Shown: piece after piece, positions 1 to 8,302 of the stretch | Layout: each line of letters begins with the position of its first letter | How positions within the stretch are numbered: the first letter of the stretch is position 1 | Source of the DNA: an uncultured Collinsella sp. | GTDB taxonomy: Bacteria; Actinomycetota; Coriobacteriia; Coriobacteriales; Coriobacteriaceae | Direction: 5' to 3' | DNA length: 26,808 bases | NCBI GenBank assembly: GCA_900541885.1 | Contig: UQKW01000029.1 | Span: forward strand, 1-26,808 | Program-made: the position numbers and the translations under genes | The notes under the pieces: generated by a model | Databases searched by the model: none | Seen by the model: the letters and a program-made list of their open reading frames with translations, nothing else | What the model was told of the DNA's origin: nothing

Positions 1-56
1 GGGCGCCGCGGTCGTGTAGGCGCTATTTGTTAAGTGCGTGCGTTCGAGCTCGCGTG

Positions 57-1685
57 CTACAGCGAGTCGATAAAGCGCTGCTGGGCGGCACGTCCTGCCT
101 CGTCCCACTTAAAGACGCCGGCGTTGTCGAGCACGTAGCCAAACACCACGCCGACCTCCTCGTGCAGGATATCGATGGCGTTGTCGGCCGTAAGCTCGTC
201 GGCGCGGCGGGCAAAGACGTCCTCAGCCCATGCGGCGTGGCTGCGGCAAAGATCATCGCCCTCGAGCGCACCGGCAAGGTCGTAGCTGGCATCGACCTTG
301 GCTGCCAGCAGATGCTCACGGACAGCGCCAAGCTCGGGAACCAGGCGCGGCGGCAGAATGGCAAGGCCCATGACTTCGATCAGGCCGATGTTCTCCTTCT
401 TAATGTGGTGGTACTCGGCATGTGGGTGGAAAACGCCTAGCGGGTGCTCGTCGGTCGTGATATTGCAGCGAAGCGCCAGGTAGGCCTCGTAAATCTCGCC
501 GCCGGCGTTGCCGCGGGAGTCCACGCGGCGAATGACGGGCGTCACGGTGTTGTGGGCCACGCCGTCGGCTGTGTGCGCGATGACGCCCACCGACTCATCG
601 GTCCACTCGCGCCAGGCGAGGATAATCTTCTCGGTGGCGTCGAGCAGCTGGGCGCGGTCGTGCGAGCGCAGTCGCAGCACCGAAAGCGGCCACTGCAACA
701 CGGTACCGCTGACCTGGTCAAAGCCGGGCATGCTAAACTGCGAGACCTCGGCGGCGTGCATCATGGGGAACTCGTGCGCGCCGCCCTGGAAGTGGTCGTG
801 CGACAGAATCGAGCCGCCCACGATGGGCAGGTCGGCGTTGGAGCCAATAAAGTAGTGCGGGAACAGGTCGACAAAGTCGAGCAGGCAGGTCAGCCCCTTG
901 CGGTCGACGTGCATCGGACGATGCTCGGAGCTCATGGCAATGCAGTGCTCGTTAAAGTACGCGTACGGGCTGTATTGGAAGCCCCAGCGCTCGCCGTCGA
1001 GCTTAATGGGGATAACGCGCAGATTCTGGCGGGCGGGGTGAGCGCCACCGTCGGCTGTGGCGGAGCGTCCGGGGTAGCCCTCGTTTTCAATGCAGAGCTG
1101 ACAGGCGGGATACTTCTCGCCCGTGTTCTTTGCGGCGCCGGCCGCGGCAATGTCGCGCGGATCCTTTTCGGGCTTTGACAGGTTGATTGTGATCTCCAGG
1201 TCGCCCCAGTTGGTGGGGGTGCTCCATTTGATGTTGCGCGCGATGGCGGCGCGGCGCACGTAGCCGGCATCACAGCACAGACCATAGAACCAGTCGGTCG
1301 CGGCGCGGGGCTCGTTGACGCCCATGCGTCCGTTGAACTCTTCGTTTACAACCGAAGGCCTCGGCATGAGCGCGCCCATGATGCGCATGGCGATGCGGTC
1401 GCGGCCCGATGCCGTGTCCTCGGCGGCGCCGTTGGCAACAGCCGCCTCGGCAAGCGCGGCAAGTGTGCCTTCAAGGTCAAAGTTGGGCAGGGTGTCGGGG
1501 TGCAAGAGCGAGAGTTTTTCGACCTGGAGCGCCCAGGCCATGTCGAGCGCCGGGCCCGTAGCACCGATGCACTCGAGAATGGTGTTATACGCCCAGATGC
1601 GATCGTCCTGGCCGATCATCGATCGGTGGATAGCGTACTCGATCAGGTTCTGCGCGGCCTCGCGCACGTCAGTCATTACAGCCAT
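57..1685 (-). CDS. galT: UDP-glucose--hexose-1-phosphate uridylyltransferase (class II GalT)
   Basis: The enzyme exchanges the uridylyl group between UDP-glucose and galactose-1-phosphate, the second step of the Leloir pathway in the cytoplasm. The 542-residue protein fits the longer GalT form of Gram-positive bacteria rather than the ~350-residue E. coli form. The active-site motif is GSILSHDHFQGG (about residues 291-302), whose His-x-His contains the expected nucleotidylated histidine. A CQLC pair near 195-198 sits in the usual YPACxLCxENEGY context. The gene directly follows galK on the minus strand and overlaps its end by 10 bp. The ATG at 1685 has AAGGGGG about 10 nt upstream. A second in-frame ATG at 1676 forms a TAATG stop/start overlap with galK and could be used instead. 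Translational coupling with galK is likely. The family call is firm and only the exact start is uncertain. Confidence 0.95.
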   Translation of the reverse strand: MAVMTDVREAAQNLIEYAIHRSMIGQDDRIWAYNTILECIGATGPALDMAWALQVEKLSLLHPDTLPNFDLEGTLAALAEAAVANGAAEDTASGRDRIAMRIMGALMPRPSVVNEEFNGRMGVNEPRAATDWFYGLCCDAGYVRRAAIARNIKWSTPTNWGDLEITINLSKPEKDPRDIAAAGAAKNTGEKYPACQLCIENEGYPGRSATADGGAHPARQNLRVIPIKLDGERWGFQYSPYAYFNEHCIAMSSEHRPMHVDRKGLTCLLDFVDLFPHYFIGSNADLPIVGGSILSHDHFQGGAHEFPMMHAAEVSQFSMPGFDQVSGTVLQWPLSVLRLRSHDRAQLLDATEKIILAWREWTDESVGVIAHTADGVAHNTVTPVIRRVDSRGNAGGEIYEAYLALRCNITTDEHPLGVFHPHAEYHHIKKENIGLIEVMGLAILPPRLVPELGAVREHLLAAKVDASYDLAGALEGDDLCRSHAAWAEDVFARRADELTADNAIDILHEEVGVVFGYVLDNAGVFKWDEAGRAAQQRFIDSL

Positions 1686-2881
1686 GCCGCGTAAGCCCCC
1701 TTGTCAGAGATGGCGTAGTGACGGGCAGAGCCTTCGCCCAGCCAGCCGTTCATCTTGGCGATGAAGGTGTCGACCAGGTCGAGCGGCACGAAGGCCTGGA
1801 TGGTGCCACCAAAGCCGCCACCGTGGATACGGACGGCGCCGCGGCCGTCGAGCACGTGCTCGGCCAGCGCCAGGGCATACATGGAAGGCTGCTCGGAGCC
1901 CAGCTTGGCAACGACATTCTGCAGGTACATGGCAGAGCTGGCGCCGGACTCGCGCGTCAGGACCAGGAACTGATCGATGTCGCCGGCGTTCAGGGCCGCC
2001 CAGCGCTTATCGACCAGGCCGTTCTCGTACCAGTAGTGAACGGCGCGCAGGCAGGCACGGTCGCCCAGTTTGGCACGCAGCTCGGGGAGCTTGGCGTCAA
2101 AATCGGCAACATCGACCTCGCACAGGCGTGCCTTGCCAAACTCGGCGGCGACGTCCTGCATCTCGCGCGGAACGGCGGCGTAGTCGTCGGTAGCTGCCAC
2201 ATGGTCGGCACCGACCTTAACGAGCACGAGCGCATAGCCGTGATCCTCAAAGTTGAGCTCGAGCTTCTGGGTTTTAGGCTGAGCCTGGTCCTCAAAGTCC
2301 ATGTAGGCAAGGCCGCCCAGGCACACGGCGGCCTGGTCCATCAGACCGCAGGGCTTGCCGTAGTAGTTGTTCTCGGTGCGCTGGCTCATCTGAGCGAGCG
2401 TGACGGGCTCAATGGCGGGCGCCCCCCAGAGCGTCTCCATGGCACGACCGTACGCGGCCTCGACGGCGGCAGAGCTGGAAAGGCCGCCGCCCGAGGGGAC
2501 GGAGCAGGTGAAGGCGAAGTCGAAGCCTTTGGGCTCAACACCAAGCGCTGCGATTTCGTGGGCCATACCGCGCACGAGGCTTGCGGACGTGCCCTTCTCG
2601 GACTCCTGAACATCTAACGTGTCGAGTGCGATTTCAAACGTGGGGTAGCCCTCGTCGGCAACGCGGACCTTGTTGGAGTCGGTTGCCACGGCGATACCGT
2701 CAACGGCGACATCGAGCGAGCCGGCGATGACGTGGCCGCCCTCGTGGTCGGTGTGGTTGCCGCTGATCTCGGAACGGCCGGGCGCGTGCACGTAGAGCAC
2801 CTGGCGGTCGCCGATGGGGCCAAACTCCTCCTCAAATAGCTTGGTGAGCGTGGCGAATGTCTTTTCGTCGGGGGTGGTCAT
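1676..2881 (-). CDS. galK: Galactokinase
   Basis: The enzyme phosphorylates galactose with ATP to galactose-1-phosphate in the cytoplasm. The 401-residue GHMP kinase shows all three family motifs: the substrate motif GRSEISGNHTDHEGG at about 35-49 (with GNHTD instead of the GEHTD of E. coli), the ATP-binding PSGGGLSSSAA at about 129-139, and VRIHGGGFGG at about 350-359. I chose the ATG at 2881 because AAAGGA lies about 7 nt upstream. A longer reading from 2905 would add eight residues but has no such site. It is the first gene of a galK-galT operon divergent from a LacI-type regulator, with operator-like repeats in the gap, so galactose-responsive repression is likely. Galactose mutarotase and UDP-galactose epimerase are not in the window. 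Confidence 0.95.
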   Translation of the reverse strand: MTTPDEKTFATLTKLFEEEFGPIGDRQVLYVHAPGRSEISGNHTDHEGGHVIAGSLDVAVDGIAVATDSNKVRVADEGYPTFEIALDTLDVQESEKGTSASLVRGMAHEIAALGVEPKGFDFAFTCSVPSGGGLSSSAAVEAAYGRAMETLWGAPAIEPVTLAQMSQRTENNYYGKPCGLMDQAAVCLGGLAYMDFEDQAQPKTQKLELNFEDHGYALVLVKVGADHVAATDDYAAVPREMQDVAAEFGKARLCEVDVADFDAKLPELRAKLGDRACLRAVHYWYENGLVDKRWAALNAGDIDQFLVLTRESGASSAMYLQNVVAKLGSEQPSMYALALAEHVLDGRGAVRIHGGGFGGTIQAFVPLDLVDTFIAKMNGWLGEGSARHYAISDKGAYAAWL

Positions 2882-2920
2882 GGGAGTCCTTTCCTTGGCG
2901 CGCACGGGGAGTTTTGCGTC

Positions 2921-3006
2921 GTTATGAGTACGTTAACAACTTGAAGCGGAATGAACCAAGTGTTCACGATGCCGCACGTTGTGGGCTATGTTAACGTACT
3001 CATAAC
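2921..3006. promoter_or_regulatory. Paired operator-like sites in the galK/LacI intergenic region
   Basis: GTTATGAGTACGTTAAC at 2921-2937 and its exact reverse complement at 2990-3006 form a 17-bp perfect inverted pair with 52 bp between arms. Each arm contains TGnnnACGTnnnCA, an imperfect dyad with the central CG typical of LacI/GalR operators. The location between galK and a divergent LacI-family gene supports use as operators, possibly looped. Binding by the adjacent regulator is inferred. Confidence 0.65.
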
Positions 3007-3112
3007 ACAACGTTTGTCACTTTTTGAGAATCTGGTAATCGGTAGAAAAACAGCCGTGAACGGTACTGCTGTATGGACTTATAAAGCAGAAGAGATGCAG
3101 ATAGAAAAAGTA

Positions 3113-3126
3113 GAGTACGTTAACAT
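3113..3126. promoter_or_regulatory. Third copy of the operator-like core
   Basis: GAGTACGTTAACAT matches the core of the two upstream sites: 13 bases are shared by all three and 14 with the 2988-3001 copy. It lies about 95 bp before the LacI-type start, where autoregulation would act. Confidence 0.55.
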
Positions 3127-3218
3127 GCGTCCGACGATAGCGGGCCTCGGCGCGGGATGTATTTCTGCCCGGGCCGGCATGCACGCTATTCAGATCTCGC
3201 AAGGGTGAAGGTGATCCT

Positions 3219-4250
3219 GTGGCAAGGCGCCCGTCCAACGATGCAGGTACGCGTCCGGTCTCCATGGCCGACGTCGCCCGCGCTGCCGGCGTTTCGCAGC
3301 AGACGGTTTCGCGCGTCGCCAACGGCTTGCCCAACGTTAACGAGCAGACGCGCCAGCGCGTGCAGGCCGCTATGCAAGAGCTCGGCTTTCGTCCGAGTTA
3401 TGCCGGTCGCTCGCTGCGCGACGGCCGTTACCATTCGGTCGGCCTATGCATCAACGATGTCACCAAGTTTGGCAACCTCTCAATGATCGACGGCATCGCC
3501 AGCGCTGCTCGCGAGCATAATTGCGCCATCACGCTGGTCGAGATGTCCAAGACCGAGGAGTTTTCGCTTGCCGAGGCCACGCGTCGTATGGCCGCGCTGC
3601 CCGTGGACGGCATCATCATCGGCATGAGTCGCATGGCGCCCGATTTTGAGACGTTTGATCCACTGCCGGGCATTGGCACGGTCATCGTTACCATGTATGC
3701 GCATCCGCGGGTGACCACGGTCGATTCCGACCATTACGGCTGCTCGCTATTGCTTGTGGATCACCTGTTTGAGCTGGGGCACGAGCAAATTCGCTATATT
3801 GGCGGCCCGTCGTTCTCGGTCGACGAGCAATTTCGTCGCGCCGGTTGGCAGGATGCGCTCGAGCGTAAACACATCGAGCCGGTAGAGCCGCTCGAGGGCG
3901 ACTGGTCTGCCAACAGCGGTTACGAGGCCGGCAGGTACCTGGCCGAGCATGATCGCACCATGACGGCGATTTACGCGGCAAACGACCAGATGGCAAATGG
4001 CGCGATTGCCGCGCTGCGCGATAGCGGTCTGCGCGTGCCCGAGGACGTGAGCGTGGTGGGTGTCGACGATTCGCTCGATGATTTTGTGGCACACAACGAG
4101 CTCACGACCGTGCGATTCGATTTGCATCAGCGTGGACGCGAGGTGTTCGAGCACGCGGTTCCCAAGGCGGGGGCAACGGGCAAAAACGTTGCCATTCGTA
4201 TTCCCGGTCAGCTCATCGTTCGACATAGTACGGCGGCACCGCGCGCATAG
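3219..4250 (+). CDS. LacI/GalR-family transcriptional regulator, probably of the gal genes
   Basis: A 343-residue one-component regulator with an N-terminal LacI helix-turn-helix (about residues 16-36, MADVARAAGVSQQTVSRVAN) and the hinge-helix region after it. The rest is a periplasmic-binding-protein-like sugar sensor ending in the usual TTVRFDLHQRG-type segment. Translation probably starts at GTG 3219, preceded by AAGGTGATC, a good match to the 16S tail. It is divergent from galK-galT, and three copies of a LacI-like operator lie between them, so it most likely controls galactose use and itself. The inducer cannot be read from the sequence. Galactose or a galactoside is inferred from the neighbours. 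Confidence 0.9.
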   Translation: MARRPSNDAGTRPVSMADVARAAGVSQQTVSRVANGLPNVNEQTRQRVQAAMQELGFRPSYAGRSLRDGRYHSVGLCINDVTKFGNLSMIDGIASAAREHNCAITLVEMSKTEEFSLAEATRRMAALPVDGIIIGMSRMAPDFETFDPLPGIGTVIVTMYAHPRVTTVDSDHYGCSLLLVDHLFELGHEQIRYIGGPSFSVDEQFRRAGWQDALERKHIEPVEPLEGDWSANSGYEAGRYLAEHDRTMTAIYAANDQMANGAIAALRDSGLRVPEDVSVVGVDDSLDDFVAHNELTTVRFDLHQRGREVFEHAVPKAGATGKNVAIRIPGQLIVRHSTAAPRA

Positions 4251-4314
4251 TTTTCGCAGGTCAACGGTGATATGTTGAACATCAATAACAATCAGTAAGG
4301 ATGTCGGTAGATAG

Positions 4315-4342
4315 CTGTTGGGATGTAGCCGAGTGCTATGAT
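4315..4342 (+). promoter_or_regulatory. Candidate promoter of the flavodiiron gene
   Basis: An extended -10 element TGCTATGAT (-10 hexamer at 4337-4342) lies about 38 bp before the start codon, with a weak -35-like CTGTTG at 4315-4320, 16 bp upstream. No experiment supports it. The assignment is by pattern only. Confidence 0.35.
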
Positions 4343-4379
4343 AGACGGGCTCTTTTGTCTATCTAGGAGGCTTTGCCTG

Positions 4380-5540
4380 ATGGAGATCACCAAGGATATC
4401 CGCTACATTGGCGTCGACGATCACGACATTGACCTGTTCGAGGGCCAGTACGACGTGTCCGAGAACGGTATGGCATATAACAGCTACGTTATCTTGGGCG
4501 ACAAGATCGCTGTCGCCGATTCGGTCGACGCCGGCTTTGTCGACGAGTGGCTCGGCAACCTCGAGGCCGTGCTTGATGGCCGTACGCCCGACTACCTGGT
4601 TGTTCATCACATGGAGCCCGATCACTCCGCCGGTATCGCCGCCTTTATGGAGCGCTACCCCCAGGCACAGATAGTGGCCAGCATGGGCGCCTTCCGCATG
4701 ATGGTCAACTACTTTGGCACCGACTACCCCGAGCGTAAGATGGTCGTCAAAGAGGGCGACGTGCTCGACCTGGGTGGCCACAGCCTAACGTTTATCGGCG
4801 CCCCCAACGTGCACTGGCCCGAGGTGATCTTCTCCTACGAGTCCACCGACAAGGTGCTCTTTAGTGCCGACGGCTTTGGCAAGTTCGGCGCCAACGACAT
4901 CGAGGACCCGGAAGGCTGGGCTTGCGAAGCGCGCCGCTACTACTTTGGCATCGTCGGTAAGTTCGGCAAATTCGTGCAGACCGTGCTCAAGAAGGCCGCC
5001 GATCTGGATATCCAGATCATCTGTCCGCTCCATGGTCCTGTTCTTACCGAGAATCTGGGCTATTACCTCGACACCTACAACACCTGGTCGAGCTATCAGC
5101 CCGAGGACGAGGGCATCACGATTGCCTATGCGAGCGTGTACGGCCATCTGAAGGCCGCCGTTGAGGAGCTTGCATCTGCGCTCGAGGCCCGCGGCCAGAA
5201 GGTTTCCGTCTTTGACCTGGCTCGCGACGACATGGCCGAGGCCGTTGAGGATGCGTTCCGCTATGACCGTCTGGTACTCGCCTCCATCACCTATCAGGGC
5301 GAGATCTTCCCGTTCATGAGCACCTTTATCCACACGCTTGCCGAGCACGCCTATCAGAACCGTACGGTGGCGCTCGTTGAGGCCGGCTCCTGGGCGCCCA
5401 CCGCTGCCAAGGTTATGACCAAGGAGCTCGGGGGCATGAAGGACATCACCATGGCGCAGAACAAGGTGACCGTGCTGGGTTCGCTCAACGACGCCTCGCG
5501 CGCTCAGATCGAGGTTCTCGCCGACGAGCTGTCCAAGTAG
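4380..5540 (+). CDS. Flavodiiron protein (FprA/ROO-type NO or O2 reductase)
   Basis: This cytoplasmic enzyme reduces O2 to water and/or NO to N2O and protects anaerobes. The N-terminal half is a metallo-beta-lactamase-like domain with the diiron ligands in order: H77-x-E79-x-D81-H82 (in HHMEPDH), H145 (PNVHWPE), D164 (SADGFG) and H218 (PLHGP). The C-terminal half, from about residue 246, is a flavodoxin domain for FMN. At 386 residues it has the standard two-domain length, with no rubredoxin or flavin-reductase extension, so electrons must come from a separate donor not seen here. The ATG at 4380 has AGGAGG at 4365-4370. An upstream in-frame ATG at 4338 lies inside the candidate promoter and was rejected. 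The gene appears to be monocistronic and is closed by a strong bidirectional hairpin. Substrate preference cannot be read from sequence. Confidence 0.93.
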   Translation: MEITKDIRYIGVDDHDIDLFEGQYDVSENGMAYNSYVILGDKIAVADSVDAGFVDEWLGNLEAVLDGRTPDYLVVHHMEPDHSAGIAAFMERYPQAQIVASMGAFRMMVNYFGTDYPERKMVVKEGDVLDLGGHSLTFIGAPNVHWPEVIFSYESTDKVLFSADGFGKFGANDIEDPEGWACEARRYYFGIVGKFGKFVQTVLKKAADLDIQIICPLHGPVLTENLGYYLDTYNTWSSYQPEDEGITIAYASVYGHLKAAVEELASALEARGQKVSVFDLARDDMAEAVEDAFRYDRLVLASITYQGEIFPFMSTFIHTLAEHAYQNRTVALVEAGSWAPTAAKVMTKELGGMKDITMAQNKVTVLGSLNDASRAQIEVLADELSK

Positions 5541-5563
5541 CGACACTTTCACTTTTGACGCTC

Positions 5564-5604
5564 AAACCACCACAAAGGGGACAGGCACCTTTGTGGTGGT
5601 TTTT
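5564..5604. terminator. Bidirectional terminator hairpin with GGGGACAG
   Basis: A 15-bp perfect stem (5564-5578 with 5588-5602, AAACCACCACAAAGG and its complement) flanked by A and T runs lies between the convergent flavodiiron and DeoR genes. Its top carries GGGGACAG at 5577-5584. The same hairpin, with compensatory base changes, recurs at 25239-25277. Confidence 0.85.
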
Positions 5605-5606
5605 GT

Positions 5607-6410
5607 TTAAGCGCCGGCGATGACGAGATTTGGGCGGGCGTCGTCGACGATTTCGGCGATCGAGGTGGCGACGGCATGGTCGGGGTCACGGTCCATCACG
5701 ATGGCGTCGACATCGGTCAGCTTGGCAAAGCGGTACATGCCGCGTCCGTTAACCTTGCTGGCGTCCATGAGGGCGACGCTTTGATGGGCTGCGGCGATCA
5801 TGGCTGTTTTGGTCTCGGCCATCTGGGGAAAGTCGGTCGTAAAGCCGCAGCTGGGGACAAAGGCGCCGGGGCACATGACGGCCAGATCGGCGTGGACCAT
5901 TTGGAGCGCCTGCATAGTGAGCGGTCCGTACAAATAACGATGGCCTTTGCGCAGCGCCCCGCCCAGCATGACGACATCGACTGAGGGCATGCTCTCGTCG
6001 ATGTAATCGGCAATGGTAATGTCGGCCGTGATGACGGTGATACCGTCGCGCTGATCGAGGAGCCGGACGAACTCGAGCGCCGTGGTGCCCGAGTCGACGA
6101 GCAGCGTGTCGCCGTCATTGACGAGCTCGATGGCGCTTTGCGCGATGGCCTGCTTGGCGGCGACATTGACATTGATGCGGCGATCCTGCGTGGAAACGGT
6201 TAGGCGTTTGTGGAGCGATACGGCACCACCATGTGTGCGGCGCAGCTTGCCTGCTTCGGCGAGCGCGTCAAGGTCGGCGCGGGCGGTGACGGAGGACACG
6301 CCAAAGGTCTGGGCGATTTCTGCTACCTGCACCGAGGCATTATGATCGAGCATCTCCATGATGGCGGAACGGCGTTCGTCGGCAAAAGCACGGTTGGTGG
6401 CTTGGGCCAT
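5607..6410 (-). CDS. DeoR-family transcriptional regulator of sugar metabolism
   Basis: A 267-residue DeoR/GlpR-type regulator. Residues about 10-60 form the winged helix with the signature spacing (ERRSAIMEML, then VAEIAQTFGVSSVTARADLDAL, then GKLRRTHGG). The C-terminal part is the sugar-phosphate sensor, with NDGDTLLVDSGTTALEF and MCPGAF-type segments. I chose the ATG at 6410 because GGAG lies about 7 nt upstream. A longer reading from 6467 has no ribosome binding site. It is divergent from a class II aldolase gene, a common pairing in the gat, aga and fru regulons, so a phosphorylated ketose is the likely effector. This is an inference from context. Confidence 0.9.
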   Translation of the reverse strand: MAQATNRAFADERRSAIMEMLDHNASVQVAEIAQTFGVSSVTARADLDALAEAGKLRRTHGGAVSLHKRLTVSTQDRRINVNVAAKQAIAQSAIELVNDGDTLLVDSGTTALEFVRLLDQRDGITVITADITIADYIDESMPSVDVVMLGGALRKGHRYLYGPLTMQALQMVHADLAVMCPGAFVPSCGFTTDFPQMAETKTAMIAAAHQSVALMDASKVNGRGMYRFAKLTDVDAIVMDRDPDHAVATSIAEIVDDARPNLVIAGA

Positions 6411-6490
6411 GCTTGCTCCATTCTTGGCTAAATTTGCAGGAATTGTGTTGACTCTATTTTCGTTCATTTTCTTTTTGAGTAAGAAAACAC

Positions 6491-6523
6491 CTTTCGATTA
6501 CTTATCTTTTCTATAAAAGAAAG
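6491..6523. promoter_or_regulatory. Candidate DeoR-family operator
   Basis: An AT-rich dyad between the divergent DeoR and aldolase genes: CTTTC at 6491-6495 and GAAAG at 6519-6523 surround a TCTTTT-CTAT-AAAAGA inverted repeat at 6505-6520. DeoR-type operators such as those of AgaR often contain TTTC/GAAA half-sites. The rest of 6524-6744 shows no other clear signal; a TTGACC at 6604-6609 lacks a matching -10. Confidence 0.4.
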
Positions 6524-6744
6524 ACGCTGAACGCCCAAAATTCACTATCGAACATGTCAGCTCGGCTCAAATTCCTTCCGTTTGCTTTTCAAAAACGACG
6601 GTATTGACCTGCATGGGCTCAATATCTCGCACGTGCAAAGCCGCTGAATTTCATACAATGAGCGCAGTAAAACGCAAGGTAAAACGCCTTGTGAACAACT
6701 ACGCCCGATGTCCAGATGCGGGCGAGGGAGAGGAGCAAACGCTC

Positions 6745-7602
6745 ATGGCACTTGTTACCACCGAAAAGATGCTCAAGGACGCTCAGGCCGGCCACTACGC
6801 CGTCGGCGCGTTCAACGTCGAGAACCTCGAGTTTGTTATGGCCGTTCTGGCCGCTGCCGAGGAGACCAAGTCCCCCGTCATCATGCAGACCACCCCGGGC
6901 ACCATCAAGACCGCTGGTCTGGACTACTTCTACGGCATGGTCAAGGCTGCCGCCGAGCGCGCTTCCGTGCCCGTCGCTCTGCACCTCGATCACGGCGATG
7001 GCTATGACCGCTGCATGCAGGCTTTCCGCACCGGCTACACCTCTGTCATGATCGACGGTTCGCACGAGTCTTTCGAGGACAACATCGCCCTGACCAAGTC
7101 CGTCGCCGATGCTGGCCGCGCCATGGGCGTGCCCGTCGAGGCAGAGCTCGGCAAGGTTGGCGGCAAGGAGGACGACGGTCCCGCGGTTGAGGGCGAGAGC
7201 CCCTACACCGATCCGGCTGAGGCCAAGGAGTTCGTCGAGCGCACTGGCTGCACCTCTCTCGCTATTGGCGTTGGCACCAGCCACGGTGTGTACACGAGCG
7301 ATCCGCACATCGAGCAGTCCGTGGTCAAGGCCATCCGCGACGCCGTCGACGTGCCGCTGGTTCTGCACGGCACCTCTGGTGTGCCCGATGAGCAGGTTGC
7401 CGAGGCTGTGAAGAACGGCATCTGCAAGGTTAACTACGCCACCGAGCTGCGTCAGGCCTACACCAAGGGCTTCATGGCCTACATGGCCGAGAACCCCGCC
7501 TGCTTCGACCCCAAGAAGCCGGCTAAGGAGGGTATGCGTGAGATCACCGAGCTGGTTAAGATCCGCATGACCAACCTCAACTCTGTGGGCAAGGCAGAGT
7601 AA
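6745..7602 (+). CDS. Class II fructose-/tagatose-bisphosphate aldolase
   Basis: A zinc-dependent aldolase that cleaves a ketose-1,6-bisphosphate to glyceraldehyde-3-phosphate and dihydroxyacetone phosphate in the cytoplasm. At 285 residues it matches the FbaA/KbaY/GatY group. Visible are HLDHG at 80-84 (catalytic D82, zinc ligand H83), SVMIDGSH at about 100-107, the EAELGKVGGKEDD metal loop at 132-144, and zinc ligands H180 (GTSHG) and H208 (LHGTSG). The ATG at 6745 follows GAGGAG. An open frame continues upstream to 6604 but has no start signal and poor composition. Codon use is strongly biased to GCC/GTC/AAG/GAG, as expected for a highly expressed glycolytic gene. Pairing with DeoR leaves open tagatose versus fructose bisphosphate; sequence alone does not decide. 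Confidence 0.92.
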   Translation: MALVTTEKMLKDAQAGHYAVGAFNVENLEFVMAVLAAAEETKSPVIMQTTPGTIKTAGLDYFYGMVKAAAERASVPVALHLDHGDGYDRCMQAFRTGYTSVMIDGSHESFEDNIALTKSVADAGRAMGVPVEAELGKVGGKEDDGPAVEGESPYTDPAEAKEFVERTGCTSLAIGVGTSHGVYTSDPHIEQSVVKAIRDAVDVPLVLHGTSGVPDEQVAEAVKNGICKVNYATELRQAYTKGFMAYMAENPACFDPKKPAKEGMREITELVKIRMTNLNSVGKAE

Positions 7603-7635
7603 CAGCAAGGGTACTCCGACTCGCTACATATCCCG

Positions 7636-7760
7636 GGGAGGGACGAGGGCTTAGTTCCCCAATCGTCCTCGGGCATGCAAAAAGCCTCGCTGCGCACTTC
7701 GTGCGGCGAGGCTTTTTGCCCCCTGCGGAAAGATTGGGGAACTAAGCCCTCGTCCCTCCC
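7636..7760. terminator. Bidirectional terminator nested in a 29-bp perfect inverted repeat
   Basis: Outer arms at 7636-7664 and 7732-7760 are exact 29-base complements and contain GGGACGAGGG. Inside is a second stem, 7677-7690 with 7716-7729 (GCAAAAAGCCTCGC and complement), whose A and T runs make it a bidirectional intrinsic terminator downstream of the aldolase. The outer arms are far longer than termination needs. Confidence 0.8.
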
Positions 7761-7766
7761 AAGTTG

Positions 7767-8300
7767 ACTTGCTCGAGGTCGTCGCCCTTGTGGCGTTAGG
7801 GCGGAAAAATGGAGCGTTAGGGCTTCTTTGCTGATGGGGGATTAGTATGCCCTTGCTTGGTTGGGGAAGGTTTTGTCTAGGGATGCTTGGAGCTTTTCGA
7901 AGGATGCTCGCAAGTTGTGGCTCTGGTTGGTTGAGCGTTTGGGTTTTGGGGTTGGGGAGTCGAGGAGGCCGTTTCTCTGTGTCGGGGGGAAGGAGAAAAG
8001 GTTTGCATGTTTTGGGGATGGCTGCTGTGCTGCGTCATTGGAAGAATGCATGCTTTTGCTGCCTCCTCGATATCCACCAAAAGGATGCGCTCGGGGTTGC
8101 TGCTAGGTCCCGTGCGCTGGCTACATTATGCCGCGAGCGCAGATGAGGAAGCGCTAAAGAAAGGCTTAACCAGGTTTGATGTAACAATGAAACTGCAGGT
8201 CAAAGCTATCGAATAACACTTTTAAAAGGCTGGGGTCTTAAGGGTTCTCTAAGGTTTGTGGCGTAATTGTTGCGTATGTGAGGCATCTGGATGGGCCCAA
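7767..8300. other. Gene-poor stretch without a recognised gene
   Basis: About 530 bp with skewed composition (T/G-rich on the plus strand near 7850-8000) and only short unconvincing frames on both strands. A minus-strand frame reads from TTG 8080 to 7877 and another from ATG 8051 to 7842, the latter with AGGAGG about 10 nt upstream. Neither resembles a family I recognise. The stretch may hold decayed genes. Confidence 0.4.
8139..8216 (+). pseudogene. Possible 3' remnant of a lost gene
   Basis: The last 25 codons of an open frame ending at TAA 8216 read ADEEALKKGLTRFDVTMKLQ followed by VKAIE. The composition is like a normal soluble protein, while the upstream part of the frame is not. This could be the tail of a truncated gene. 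It is too short to assign to a family and may be chance. Confidence 0.2.
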
Positions 8301-8302
8301 CT

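Noticed and set aside
444..1178. Long plus-strand open frames opposite galT and galK
   Set aside because: They are antisense to clearly homologous genes and reflect the high-GC third-position bias. No family motif is seen.
6604..6744. Longer aldolase starting at 6604
   Set aside because: No ribosome binding site, poor composition, and the family normally starts at the MALVTTEKML equivalent, which has GAGGAG before it.
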